Source of the DNA: Intestinimonas massiliensis (ex Afouda et al. 2020) | GTDB taxonomy: Bacteria > Bacillota > Clostridia > Oscillospirales > Oscillospiraceae | Reading direction: 5' to 3' | DNA length: 64,000 bases | Assembly: GCF_900626285.1 (NCBI RefSeq) | Contig: NZ_LR131147.1 | Coordinates: 500,032 to 564,031, forward strand | Part shown: positions 53,441 to 62,020 of the stretch, in pieces | Layout of the letters: every line of letters begins with the position of its first letter | How positions within the stretch are numbered: the first letter of the stretch is position 1 | Made by a program: the position numbers and the translations under genes | The notes under the pieces: model-generated | Told to the model about the DNA's origin: nothing | What the model saw: only the letters and a program-made list of their open reading frames with translations | Database searches by the model: none

Positions 53441-54277
53441 TTATTTTTTTGCTTCCGACGTGACTTCAATCACCACGACCTCCGGCGGATTGAAGAACCT
53501 GGGAACCCGGGTACTCTCCCGGGCCAGCCCCCGGCTGACGATGAGGGTGGTACCCTCCAGATCGTATGTACCCCCGGCATATCGTGGGAACAGCCCCTGG
53601 TTGGGGGCGATCAAGCCGTTGATGAGGCCGGGCAGCCGCCACTGGCCCCCGTGGGCGTGGCCCGCCAGCACCAGATCAAACCCTCGGCCGGTGTAGTCCG
53701 TCACCCGCTCGGGCCGGTGGGTGAGAAGGACGGAGAATACGTCCTGCTTCAGAGCGGCGGTCACAGTCTCCATCTGGCTCCGCCAGGCCCGCTCCCCCAC
53801 GTTGGGGTCGTCCACGCCGCAGATCTGGATGGTCTGCCCCGCCGCCGTCACCAGCCTGCTCTCCCCCTCCAGCACCACAGCGCCCCGCTGCCGCAGCGCC
53901 TCCTTGATCTCCTCCACCCGGCCGCTCCAGAACTCGTGGTTGCCGGTCACATAATAGACCGGCCACCGCTCCGCCAGAGCCTCCACAGCAGTCAGAGCCT
54001 TCTCCTCCGGCAGCCGGGGGTCGTCATCCACCATATCGCCGCTGAGGAGCACCAGATCCGGGTTCTGCGCCTCCACCACATGCAGCAGCTTCTGCTGGCC
54101 TTCCCCATAGTCGCAGCAATGGAGGTCGGTGAGCAATACCAAGCGCACTGTGCTGTCTATTTTTTCGCTCTCCACTGTATATTCCCGCACAGTCAGGCCG
54201 GAATCCAGCCCCGCCCACACCAGCAGGCCGGCCGCGATCCCGCCTGCTGCCAGCAGGTGTCGGGTTCTTTTTTTCAA
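53441..54277 (-). CDS. Membrane-anchored calcineurin-like metallophosphoesterase (YkuE/YaeI-like)
   Basis: A 278-aa phosphoesterase with an N-terminal signal anchor (LLAAGGIAAGLLVWAGLDS). The five metal motifs are present: LLTDLHCCDYG, LLSGDMVDD, VTGNHEFW, LLTHRPE and LAGHAHGGQ. Proteins of this kind may cleave lipid precursors such as UDP-diacylglucosamine outside or at the membrane, but the substrate here is unknown. A single gene, divergent from the DUF421 operon. Confidence 0.9.
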   Translation of the reverse strand: MKKRTRHLLAAGGIAAGLLVWAGLDSGLTVREYTVESEKIDSTVRLVLLTDLHCCDYGEGQQKLLHVVEAQNPDLVLLSGDMVDDDPRLPEEKALTAVEALAERWPVYYVTGNHEFWSGRVEEIKEALRQRGAVVLEGESRLVTAAGQTIQICGVDDPNVGERAWRSQMETVTAALKQDVFSVLLTHRPERVTDYTGRGFDLVLAGHAHGGQWRLPGLINGLIAPNQGLFPRYAGGTYDLEGTTLIVSRGLARESTRVPRFFNPPEVVVIEVTSEAKK

Positions 54278-54366
54278 AGGAAGCTCCTTTCTTTCCGGGC
54301 AGGCCGCATAAAGCGGGCTCCGCCGGCCATACTGAATCAGAACACCCGCGTTTGGGGAGGTCTGTT

Positions 54367-55047
54367 ATGGTCATCGCCTTTCTGCGCACCATCATTCTGT
54401 ATACGTTCATCATCGCCGGCATCCGGCTCATGGGCAAGCGGCAGGTGGGCGAACTGGAGCCCTCCGAGCTGGTTCTGGCCCTGCTCATCGCCGACCTGGC
54501 GGCGGTGCCCATGCAGGATTTCGGCATTCCCCTGCTCACCGGCCTCATCCCCATCCTCACCCTGCTGTGCCTCACCATGGCCCTGTCGGTACTCACCATG
54601 AAAAGCGTCCGGTTCCGGGCGGTGCTCTGCGGCCGGCCCAGCGTCATCGTGGAGAACGGGAAGCTGCGGCAGAGCGAGATGCGGAAAAACCGCTTTACCC
54701 TGGATGAGCTGATGGAGGAACTGCGGATGAAGGGCATCACCGACCTGTCCGCCGTCAAATACGCCATTCTGGAGACCAACGGACAGATCTCCGTTCTCCC
54801 CTATGCCGCCCAGCAGCCGGTCACTGCCCGGCAGATGGGCCTGATCCCCCGGGAGCCGGGGCTGCCCATGGTACTCATCAACGACGGCCGGGTCATCACC
54901 CGCACCCTTCACAGCCGTGGGCTGGATGACGTCTGGCTGGAAAAACAGCTCCGGCAGCACCATGTCAATCGGCCCGAAGATGTGTTTTTGCTGACGGTGG
55001 ACGAAGACAACAGGGTCTATCTGGCCAAAAAGGAGGCGCGCAGATGA
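54367..55047 (+). CDS. DUF421 membrane protein (YetF/YcaP-like)
   Basis: A 226-aa protein with three membrane segments in the first 80 residues (FLRTIILYTFIIAGIRLMGK; LVLALLIADLAAVPM; LLTGLIPILTLLCLTMALSV) and a cytoplasmic two-part domain with KSVRFRAVLCGRPSVIVENG and NRFTLDELMEELRMKGITDL. Found near spore and germination functions in Firmicutes but of unknown task. The start at 54367 has GGGGAGG seven bases upstream. The end overlaps the next gene by four bases. Confidence 0.9.
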   Translation: MVIAFLRTIILYTFIIAGIRLMGKRQVGELEPSELVLALLIADLAAVPMQDFGIPLLTGLIPILTLLCLTMALSVLTMKSVRFRAVLCGRPSVIVENGKLRQSEMRKNRFTLDELMEELRMKGITDLSAVKYAILETNGQISVLPYAAQQPVTARQMGLIPREPGLPMVLINDGRVITRTLHSRGLDDVWLEKQLRQHHVNRPEDVFLLTVDEDNRVYLAKKEARR

Positions 55048-55424
55048 AGCGGCTGTGGATCGCCCTGGTTCTGCTGGGGGCCATTTTTGCCGGAACTCTG
55101 TTCCACATCCGCTCCCTCCACGGCTTTACCGATACCCTGTCCACCCTGCTGGACCAGGCAGAGGAGCAGGCGGCGGCGGAGCGCTGGGACCAGGCCCGGG
55201 CCCTCACCGTACAGGCCAAGGAGGCCTGGGCGGACCGGGACGTCTACCTCCATGTGCTCCTCCGCCACGCCGACACCGACTCCATCTACGCCGGGTTCCA
55301 GGAGACCCTGGCCCTGCTGGACAGCCGGGAGTACGGGGAGTATTCCGCCGCCAATGCCCGGCTGGTCACCCAAATCGACCTGCTCTATGAGGCGGAGCAG
55401 CTCACCCTGAAAAACATTTTTTAG
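55044..55424 (+). CDS. DUF4363 protein
   Basis: A 126-aa protein with one N-terminal membrane segment (LWIALVLLGAIFAGTLFHI) and a helical outer part (QAEEQAAAERWDQARALTVQ; YLHVLLRHADTDSIYAGFQE). It belongs to the DUF4363 group, often paired with DUF421 as here (ATGA overlap). Function unknown; the pair probably forms one membrane complex. Confidence 0.85.
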   Translation: MKRLWIALVLLGAIFAGTLFHIRSLHGFTDTLSTLLDQAEEQAAAERWDQARALTVQAKEAWADRDVYLHVLLRHADTDSIYAGFQETLALLDSREYGEYSAANARLVTQIDLLYEAEQLTLKNIF

Positions 55425-55457
55425 CGGGAACGGCATCCGTCCCCGCTTTTTCCTATT

Positions 55458-55961
55458 TTAATAGCCCCGCAGAGGGATGGAGCCGTCATCCTCTCCCTTC
55501 TCGATGGAGAGGATCCTGGCGTCGTAGCCGTAATTCTCGTTGACCTGGATATGTACGGTCTCCCCTACCCTGCGGCCCAGCAGAGCCTTGCCCACCGGGG
55601 ATTCCTTGCTGATGAGTCCGTGGAGGGCGTCCTGCCGCATGGTGGTCACCACCTGGTAGGTCTCGGTATCGTCCTCGTCCTCCAGGTAGACCGTCACCTT
55701 GTCGTACAGGTTTACCCCGTCGGCGGGGCCCTCCTCCTTCAGCACCCGGGCAGTCTTGATCATGTTCTCCAGGTAGCGGATGCGGCCCTCATTGCGGTTC
55801 TTCTCCTGCTTGGCCGCCTTGTACTCAAAGTTCTCACTCAGATCGCCGAAGGCCCGGGCCTCCTTCACCGCCTCCAGCAGCTGAGGACGGAGCTGGATGC
55901 GGCGGTAGTCCAGTTCCTCCTTCATCATCTGAAGATCCTTTTTTGTCAGTTCGTCGTGCAT
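55458..55961 (-). CDS. greA: GreA/GreB-family transcript cleavage factor
   Basis: A 167-aa factor that binds the secondary channel of RNA polymerase and rescues stalled complexes by transcript cleavage. The coiled coil (AVKEARAFGDLSENFEYKAA with the acidic tip) and the C-terminal FKBP-like domain (SPVGKALLGRRVGETVHIQV) are typical. A longer frame upstream is not used since it overlaps plsY. Eighteen bases after plsY, so probably co-transcribed. Confidence 0.9.
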   Translation of the reverse strand: MHDELTKKDLQMMKEELDYRRIQLRPQLLEAVKEARAFGDLSENFEYKAAKQEKNRNEGRIRYLENMIKTARVLKEEGPADGVNLYDKVTVYLEDEDDTETYQVVTTMRQDALHGLISKESPVGKALLGRRVGETVHIQVNENYGYDARILSIEKGEDDGSIPLRGY

Positions 55962-55978
55962 AAGGCATCCCTTTTCTT

Positions 55979-56584
55979 TTACTTGGATTGATTGGGCCGG
56001 AATTTCCGGGGCTCCTCCCCCCGCATGATGCGGCCCAGGCCGTGATAGTGACGGCTCACCATCAGCACGGTCAGCACCAGCGCCAGAGCCCCCGCCTCCC
56101 AGCTGTGGAAGAGAATGGCCAGGGGGAGAAAAACGGCGGGGATCACCACCGCCCCCAGAGGCAGCCAGCCGGTGATGACTGTCACACCCAGCCCGGTGAG
56201 GCAGGCCGCCGTCCCCCACAGGGGCGAATACAGGATCAGACCCGCGCAGGTGACCGCCACCCCCTTGCCGCCCTGAAAGCGCCGCCAGAAGGGGAAGTTG
56301 TGGCCCAGCACGACCCCCAGGCAGGCCCACAGCAGGGCCAGCCGCCCCAGGTGCTCCCCGGCCAGCAGGGCGCAGGCCAGACAGGCCAGGGCGGTCTTGG
56401 CGATGTCCCCCAGCAGCACCAGCAGGCCCCAGCGCAGTCCCAGTTCATGGGCCACATTGGCCATGCCCGGGTTGCCGGTGCCCAGCCGGGCGGCGCTCTC
56501 CCCGGTGCGGCGGCGGGCCACCAGCTCCCCGGTGAGGAAGCAGCCGAAGGCGTATCCGATCCCAAGACAGAGTATCCGTTCCAT
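55979..56584 (-). CDS. plsY: Acyl-phosphate glycerol-3-phosphate acyltransferase-like protein
   Basis: A 201-aa membrane protein of the PlsY family, which makes lysophosphatidic acid from acyl-phosphate. Motifs are GYAFGCFLTGELVARRRTGE, LGTGNPGMANVAHELG, GHNFPFWRRFQGGKGVAVTC and MVSRHYHGLGRIMRGEE. The first motif is ARLGTGNPGMANV where standard PlsY has SGNIGATNVLR, so this is a diverged form that may have a changed substrate or be a second copy. The start at 56584 follows AGAGGTG. Confidence 0.8.
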   Translation of the reverse strand: MERILCLGIGYAFGCFLTGELVARRRTGESAARLGTGNPGMANVAHELGLRWGLLVLLGDIAKTALACLACALLAGEHLGRLALLWACLGVVLGHNFPFWRRFQGGKGVAVTCAGLILYSPLWGTAACLTGLGVTVITGWLPLGAVVIPAVFLPLAILFHSWEAGALALVLTVLMVSRHYHGLGRIMRGEEPRKFRPNQSK

Positions 56585-56637
56585 GGTAAGCACCTCTTGC
56601 TCCCGATATGGAGCCAGTTTGCCCCAAAACAGCGGTT

Positions 56638-57042
56638 TTACCCCTCCGGCTCCTGCTTTTTGGCGTGGGCCGCCTGGCCCTGACGGATGGCCTCCCGCTC
56701 CCGGGACAGCTCCGTCTTCAGCTCCAGGGAGTTCCATGTCCCGTTGGTGGGGGTGAGCACTGCCTTCAGGGACACGGGCGGGATCTTGTTCCGCCGGAAG
56801 CCCTGGAGGAATTTATCCAGCAGCGGGCCGGTGCAGTTGACCAGCAGCAGCACCTCATCGGTGAAGGTCTCCCCGTCCCAGGGGGTCTCGGGGGCCTTGC
56901 CCTCCACCAGGTCGTTCAGGGCCAGGCCGTACTCCGCCGGCTCCACCAGCCGGGTGCGCAGGCCCAGGGGCAGGCACATCCGTCGGATCTTGGCCCCCTT
57001 GGGGGTATCCAGATTATAGAGTAATACCATAGGATGGTTCAT
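56638..57042 (-). CDS. DUF3783 protein
   Basis: A 134-aa protein, MNHPMVLLYNLDTPKGAKIRRMCLPLGL (start), with the DUF3783 pattern PPVSLKAVLTPTNGTWNSLEL followed by KTELSREREAIRQ. The family is unknown but common in Clostridia. It stands 54 bases before plsY in the same direction. Confidence 0.85.
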   Translation of the reverse strand: MNHPMVLLYNLDTPKGAKIRRMCLPLGLRTRLVEPAEYGLALNDLVEGKAPETPWDGETFTDEVLLLVNCTGPLLDKFLQGFRRNKIPPVSLKAVLTPTNGTWNSLELKTELSREREAIRQGQAAHAKKQEPEG

Positions 57043-57124
57043 AAATCGTCCTCTTTTCGGTCATATGATGATGCCTCTTATTTTACCCGTCCGCTTCCCC
57101 GCCGTCAACAATTTTGGCCGGTTC

Positions 57125-57154
57125 TTGCAAAGGGCCGCATATTTGTGGGATACT
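57125..57154 (+). promoter_or_regulatory. Promoter of the short-chain dehydrogenase gene
   Basis: TTGCAA and GATACT separated by 18 bases, 20-40 bases before the gene. Confidence 0.55.
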
Positions 57155-57194
57155 ACTACTAGAGGAAACAAGTATGGCAAAGAAGGGATCCTAC

Positions 57195-57959
57195 ATGAAA
57201 ATCGCCATTGTCACCGGTGCCTCCTCCGGGCTGGGCCGGGCCTTTATCCGCCGGTTGGACAAACTGGGCGGCCTGGACGAGATCTGGGGGGTGGCCCGCC
57301 GCCGGGAGCGGATGGAGGAGCTGGCAAAGGAGCTGTCCGCCCCCATGCGGTCCCTGCCCCTGGATCTGACCAGGTCCGAAAGCATCCAGGCCTTGAGGGA
57401 ACTGCTGGAGGAGACGGGGGCCGACGTGCGGGTGCTGGTCAACTCCGCCGGATTCGGCAAGTTCGGCACCTACGCCGACATGACCTTCCGGGAGACGGAG
57501 GATATGATCGACCTGAACTGCCGGGCCGCCGTCTCCCTCACCGCCGCGGTCATCCCCCACATGAGCCGGGGAAGCCGGATCCTGGAAATCTGCTCCTCCG
57601 CCGCCTTCCAGCCCCTGCCCGGCCTCAACGTGTATGCCGCCACCAAGGCCTTCCTGCTCCACTACAGCCGGGCCCTCCGGTGGGAGGTGGCCCCCAGAGG
57701 CATCCGGGTGACGGCGGTGTGCCCCGGCTGGATCAAGACGGAGTTCATCTCGGTGGCCCAGGATACCAAAAACGGACACACCGTGCGGTTCTTCCCCTTT
57801 GCCCTCAAACCGGAGACGGTGGCCCGGCGGGCCCTGCGGGACAGTCATCTGCTGGCCGTCACCACCTGCGGCCTGCCCGCTCTGGTCCAGCGGATGGCCA
57901 GCAAATTTTTGCCCAACTGCTTCATCATGGCCTGCTGGGAGGGACTGCGGCGGATCTGA
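57195..57959 (+). CDS. Short-chain dehydrogenase/reductase
   Basis: A 254-aa oxidoreductase of the classical SDR family. Nucleotide-binding motif TGASSGLGRAF near the start, VNSAGFGKFG, catalytic Ser in EICSSAAFQ and YAATKAF with Tyr and Lys of the active site, then CPGWIKTEF. Substrate is unknown. Both 57195 and 57174 (MAKKGSYMKIAI) have fair ribosome binding sites; the shorter start matches the family better. A single gene before a terminator. Confidence 0.9.
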   Translation: MKIAIVTGASSGLGRAFIRRLDKLGGLDEIWGVARRRERMEELAKELSAPMRSLPLDLTRSESIQALRELLEETGADVRVLVNSAGFGKFGTYADMTFRETEDMIDLNCRAAVSLTAAVIPHMSRGSRILEICSSAAFQPLPGLNVYAATKAFLLHYSRALRWEVAPRGIRVTAVCPGWIKTEFISVAQDTKNGHTVRFFPFALKPETVARRALRDSHLLAVTTCGLPALVQRMASKFLPNCFIMACWEGLRRI

Positions 57960-57972
57960 CCGCAGGAAAATA

Positions 57973-58003
57973 AAAGGCGCTCCGCCGACGGCGGAGCGCC
58001 TTT
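57973..58003. terminator. Bidirectional terminator of SDR and amidase genes
   Basis: A perfect 14-bp stem (AAAGGCGCTCCGCC) and loop GAC between convergent genes. Confidence 0.88.
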
Positions 58004-58008
58004 CTCCT

Positions 58009-59574
58009 TTATTTCTGGATGGCGCCGGTATTCAGGTAATCGGTGACACCCTGGGTGATGCCCTCCGCCAGCTTCTGCTGGTAGGAGTCGGTCTTGAGCC
58101 GCTCCAGCTCCTCCACGTTGGACATAAAGCCGCACTCCACCAGGATGGCCGCCATATTGGTCTCCCGCAGCACCACGAAGTTGGCTGAGGCGATCCCCCG
58201 ATCAATGGCGCCGGAAGCGGCGCACACCGCGCTCTGTACCGCCTGGGCAAAGTTCTTGCCCCGGGTGCTGCCGGGATAGTAGTAAGTATACAGGCCCTGG
58301 AAGGTGGGTACGGTGCCTGAGGCGTTGATGTGGATGCTGATGAACAGGTCGGCGTTCACCGAATTGGCCAGTTCGCTGCGTTCGTACAGATCCCCCGCCG
58401 TCTCCCCCGTCCGGGTCATCACCACATTATACCCCGCCTTCTCCAGCTGGGTTTTCAGCTTGTTGGAGATGGAGAGGGTCAGGTCCTTCTCATAGATCTT
58501 GGTGCCGCTGGCGTCGGGATAGACCGCGCCCAGCGTAGTACCGTCATGGCCCGGGTCCACCACGATGGTGTACTTGTTGGGGTCCAGATTAAAGTCGGGT
58601 GTCTCCGGCTCCTCCGTCTGGGTCAGAATGGCCCGGATCTCCCGGCTGCCCGCCTCCATCGTCACATTTTTGGCATAAGAGGCGCCGCTCTTCAGATCCA
58701 GCACCACCCGCAGGGTGTGGGGATAGCTGTAGCCCAGATCGTCGTCATGCTGGAGATAGCGGACGCTGGAGATCACCGGGCTGTCGGCAGCGATGGTCAC
58801 CGTCTTTTCCACCGCCTCCCCGCAGTAGGCCCCCAGTACGTCGATGACCACCCGGTCCCCCAGGTCGATCACACGGTATTCCGGCATGTGGTCGGTGGAG
58901 ATGGTCACCACCTGGGCGCTGGCGGAGAAGGTGATCCCCGTCACCTTACCGTTGTCCGGATTGGCGGGCGGCACAGGGGTAGGAGTCGGTGTAGGCGTAG
59001 GTGTAGGCGTGGGTGTGGGAGTCGGCGTGGGTGTGGGTTCCGGCTCCTTGGGTGAGGTTATGATGGCGGTAAAGGTGCCGCCGTCCCAGGCCACCTCCGC
59101 CCCCAGCTGCTCGGAGACGAACCGCAGGGGCACCATGGTGCTCTCCCGCCCGTCGCACTTCACCACTCCGGCGGGCACACCGTCGGGCAGCTGCACACTC
59201 TTGCCGTTGACCAGAGCAGTGGCGGAGCCCAGGGTGAGCACGATGGTGCTCTCATCCTTGGTCAGGATGGCCTGGCGGGTCTCAGGCACCCAGGTCACCG
59301 TGGCCCCCAGGGCCTCGGCGATCAGCCGCACCGGCACCAGGGTACGGCCGTCCTTCCCCTCCGGATACTGTACCAGAGCGGGCACGTCCTCCGGGGTCAG
59401 GGCCGCCCCGTCCAGGGTCATGTTCACCCGGTCGGTCTGGACCTGCGATCCATAGCGGCCGGCGGCCTCATCATAAAAATAAACGGAAAGAGTACCCGCC
59501 GGCCCGGCGGCCACGACTGGTATCATTCCGATCAGCAATACAAGGGTCAAAAGTAGGGAAACGGCCTTTTTCAT
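58009..59574 (-). CDS. N-acetylmuramoyl-L-alanine amidase with stalk and AMIN domains
   Basis: A 521-aa exported cell-wall hydrolase. A signal peptide (AVSLLLTLVLLIGMIPVVAAG) is followed by a copper-amine-oxidase-type stalk domain in two parts (GKDGRTLVPVRLIAEALGAT and DGRESTMVPLRFVSEQLGAE), a long PT repeat linker, an AMIN-like domain (about 225-320) and Amidase_3 (about 335-520) with zinc ligands in VDPGHDGTTLGA, the Glu in KIYEKDL, ISIHINA and VECGFMSN. The HDG after the first His is unusual (HGG is common). The start at 59574 is the better start. Confidence 0.93.
   Translation of the reverse strand: MKKAVSLLLTLVLLIGMIPVVAAGPAGTLSVYFYDEAAGRYGSQVQTDRVNMTLDGAALTPEDVPALVQYPEGKDGRTLVPVRLIAEALGATVTWVPETRQAILTKDESTIVLTLGSATALVNGKSVQLPDGVPAGVVKCDGRESTMVPLRFVSEQLGAEVAWDGGTFTAIITSPKEPEPTPTPTPTPTPTPTPTPTPTPVPPANPDNGKVTGITFSASAQVVTISTDHMPEYRVIDLGDRVVIDVLGAYCGEAVEKTVTIAADSPVISSVRYLQHDDDLGYSYPHTLRVVLDLKSGASYAKNVTMEAGSREIRAILTQTEEPETPDFNLDPNKYTIVVDPGHDGTTLGAVYPDASGTKIYEKDLTLSISNKLKTQLEKAGYNVVMTRTGETAGDLYERSELANSVNADLFISIHINASGTVPTFQGLYTYYYPGSTRGKNFAQAVQSAVCAASGAIDRGIASANFVVLRETNMAAILVECGFMSNVEELERLKTDSYQQKLAEGITQGVTDYLNTGAIQK
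58965..59040. repeat. Hexamer repeat encoding the Pro-Thr linker of the amidase
   Basis: Some 12 copies of a GTGGGT/GTAGGC-like hexamer, read on the minus strand as repeated Pro-Thr (PTPTPTPTPTPTPT). Such tracts vary in length between strains. Confidence 0.8.
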
Positions 59575-59603
59575 ATCAGAACTCCTATGCAAAATATGTT
59601 TTT

Positions 59604-59632
59604 ATTCTACCGTATTCCCTATATCCCGTCAA
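59604..59632 (-). promoter_or_regulatory. Promoter of the amidase gene
   Basis: On the minus strand TTGACG and TAGAAT, 17 bases apart, about 25 bases before the start. Confidence 0.7.
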
Positions 59633-59699
59633 GGCAGCGAGGCAAAAAAGTTGACATAAATTTTTGGTTATCGGCACTTGCAAGTCCGAGCAAAACGGC

Positions 59700-59728
59700 T
59701 TGCACTTACGGCAAAATATTGGTATGAT
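59700..59728 (+). promoter_or_regulatory. Promoter of the hydratase/DUF1847 operon
   Basis: TTGCAC and TATGAT with 17 bases between, 35 bases before the start. Confidence 0.65.
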
Positions 59729-59762
59729 AGAGACAATTCGATACATAACGGAGGGGATACCC

Positions 59763-62009
59763 ATGCTGAAGATCACTACGGAGGGCGTATACTATAAAAA
59801 TGGCGCCTTCCTGCCCGCCCAGGACGGACCCGCCGCCGGTCTGTCCGCCCCGGAAGAGGCCAAAAAGGGTACCATGGCCTATACCATTCTGAAGGCCCAT
59901 AACACCGGCGATTCCATGGACAATCTGGCCATCAGATTCGACGCCATGGCCTCCCATGACATTACATATGTGGGCATCATCCAGACCGCCCGTGCCTCCG
60001 GCATGAAGCAGTTCCCGCTGCCCTATGTGCTCACCAACTGCCACAACTCCCTGTGCGCTGTGGGCGGCACCATCAACGAGGACGACCACGTGTTCGGCCT
60101 GTCCGCCGCCAAGAAGTACGGCGGTGAGTTCGTCCCTGCCCACCAGAGCGTCATCCACTCCTACATGCGGGAGCGGTACGCCGCCCCGGGCAAGATGATC
60201 CTGGGCTCTGACTCCCACACCCGCTACGGCGCCTACGGCACCATGGCCATCGGTGAGGGCGGCCCCGAGCTGGCCCGCCAGCTGCTGGAGAAGACCTACA
60301 ACATCTCCTACCCCAAGGTCATCGCCATCTACCTCACCGGCGCCCCCATCCCCGGGGTGGGTCCCCAGGACGTGGCGCTGGAGCTGATCCGCTCCACCTT
60401 CAAGGACGGCATCGTGAAGAACGCCGTCATGGAGTTCTTCGGTCCCGGCGTGGCCAACCTGTCCATGGACTACCGCTCCGGCATCGACGTGATGACCACC
60501 GAGACCACCTGCCTGTCCTCTGTGTGGTCCGCCGACGACACCCTGAAGGATCACCTGGCTGTGCTGGGCCGTGGGGACGAGTTCAAGCCCCAGGCCCCCG
60601 CCGACGGGGCGTACTATGACGGCGTTATCTACGTGGAGCTGGACAAGATCCGGCCCATGATCGCCCTGCCCTTCCACCCCTCCAACGCCTACACCATCCA
60701 GGAGTTCAAGGAGAACATGGAAGACCTGCTCCACCAGGTGGACGAGGACACGGTGCATCAGCTCAAGCTGAAGAGCAAGCCCGCCTCCCTGCTGGACAAG
60801 ATCGTGGACGGCCGGTTCCATGTGGATCAGGGCGTCATCGCCGGCTGCTCCGGCGGCACCTATCAGAATATCGTCCGGGCGGCCCAGATCCTGGACGGCC
60901 ACGCCATCGGCGCCGACGAGTTCTGGCTGTCGGTCTACCCCACCAGCCAGCCCGTCAACCTGGAGCTGACCCGGAAGGGGTACATCACCTCCCTGATGGC
61001 TGCCGGCGCCTCCATCCGCTCCTGCTTCTGCGGTCCCTGCTTCGGCGCCGGCGACGTGCCCGCCAACGGGGCCTTCTCCATCCGCCACTCCACCCGCAAC
61101 TTCCCCAACCGGGAGGGTTCCAAGCCCTCCGACGGTCAGGTGTCCTACGTGGCCCTGATGGACGCCCGGTCCATCGCCGCCACCGCCCTCAACGGCGGCG
61201 TGCTCACCGGCGCGGACGAACTGCCCAGCGCCCCCGTGGACCCCGCCGTGGAGCCCTTCTCCTATGATCCCACCCCCTACAAGGCCCGGGTATACTTCGG
61301 CGTGGGCAAGGCCGATCCCAGCCAGGAGCTGGTGTTCGGGCCCAACATCGCCGACTGGCCGGAGCAGGTGGCTCTGCCGGAGAACCTGCTGCTCACCGTG
61401 TGCTCCGCCATTTACGATCCTGTGACCACCACCGACGAGCTGATCCCCTCCGGCGAGACCTCCTCCTACCGCTCCAACCCCATCAAGCTGTCCGAGTTCG
61501 CCCTGAGCCGGAAGGACCCCCAGTACGTCCCCCGTGCCAAGGAGGTGCTGGCGGTGGAGAAGCTGCGCCGCACCGATCCCGAGGCCCCGGAGGTCAAGGA
61601 GGCCCTCATGGGCCACGACGGAAAGGACACCGGTCTGGGCTCTCTGGTGATGGCCCTGAAGCCCGGCGACGGCTCCGCCCGGGAGCAGGCCGCCTCCTGC
61701 CAGCGGGTGCTGGGCGGCGTGGCAAACCTGGCCGCCGAGTACGCCACCAAGCGCTACCGCTCCAACGTGGTGAACTGGGGCATGCTGCCCTTCATCGCCG
61801 AAAGCGTGAAGGACTGGAACGTCCAGCCCGGTGACAAGCTGTACATCCCCGGCGTCCGCGCCGCCCTGGACAGCGGGGCCGAGGAGATCCCCGCCACCCT
61901 GATCCAGAACGGAACTGAGAAGGCCGTCACCCTGAAGCTGCCCGGTATGACCCGGGAGGAGCGGGACATCGTGCTGGCCGGCTGCCTCATCAACTACTAC
62001 GCCAAGTAA
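59763..62009 (+). CDS. Aconitase-family hydratase
   Basis: A 748-aa enzyme of the aconitase superfamily, close to the YbhJ-type hydratases. The iron-sulfur cysteines are seen in VIAGCSGGTYQ and SIRSCFCGPCFGAGDVPANG, and the substrate-binding stretches in ILGSDSHTRYGAYGTMAIGE and FSIRHSTRNFPNREGS. It is distinct from citrate aconitase (AcnA/B); the substrate is unknown. The start at 59763 follows GGAGGGG. Eleven bases before the DUF1847 gene, so one operon. Confidence 0.9.
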   Translation: MLKITTEGVYYKNGAFLPAQDGPAAGLSAPEEAKKGTMAYTILKAHNTGDSMDNLAIRFDAMASHDITYVGIIQTARASGMKQFPLPYVLTNCHNSLCAVGGTINEDDHVFGLSAAKKYGGEFVPAHQSVIHSYMRERYAAPGKMILGSDSHTRYGAYGTMAIGEGGPELARQLLEKTYNISYPKVIAIYLTGAPIPGVGPQDVALELIRSTFKDGIVKNAVMEFFGPGVANLSMDYRSGIDVMTTETTCLSSVWSADDTLKDHLAVLGRGDEFKPQAPADGAYYDGVIYVELDKIRPMIALPFHPSNAYTIQEFKENMEDLLHQVDEDTVHQLKLKSKPASLLDKIVDGRFHVDQGVIAGCSGGTYQNIVRAAQILDGHAIGADEFWLSVYPTSQPVNLELTRKGYITSLMAAGASIRSCFCGPCFGAGDVPANGAFSIRHSTRNFPNREGSKPSDGQVSYVALMDARSIAATALNGGVLTGADELPSAPVDPAVEPFSYDPTPYKARVYFGVGKADPSQELVFGPNIADWPEQVALPENLLLTVCSAIYDPVTTTDELIPSGETSSYRSNPIKLSEFALSRKDPQYVPRAKEVLAVEKLRRTDPEAPEVKEALMGHDGKDTGLGSLVMALKPGDGSAREQAASCQRVLGGVANLAAEYATKRYRSNVVNWGMLPFIAESVKDWNVQPGDKLYIPGVRAALDSGAEEIPATLIQNGTEKAVTLKLPGMTREERDIVLAGCLINYYAK

Positions 62010-62020
62010 GGGAGCGGCCC

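Noticed and set aside
58965..59040. Hexamer tract as a regulatory minisatellite
   Set aside because: It keeps the reading frame and encodes a normal Pro-Thr linker of the amidase.
59706..61616. A 636-codon minus-strand frame opposite the hydratase gene
   Set aside because: Antisense shadow; the plus strand has the full hydratase with its cysteine motifs.
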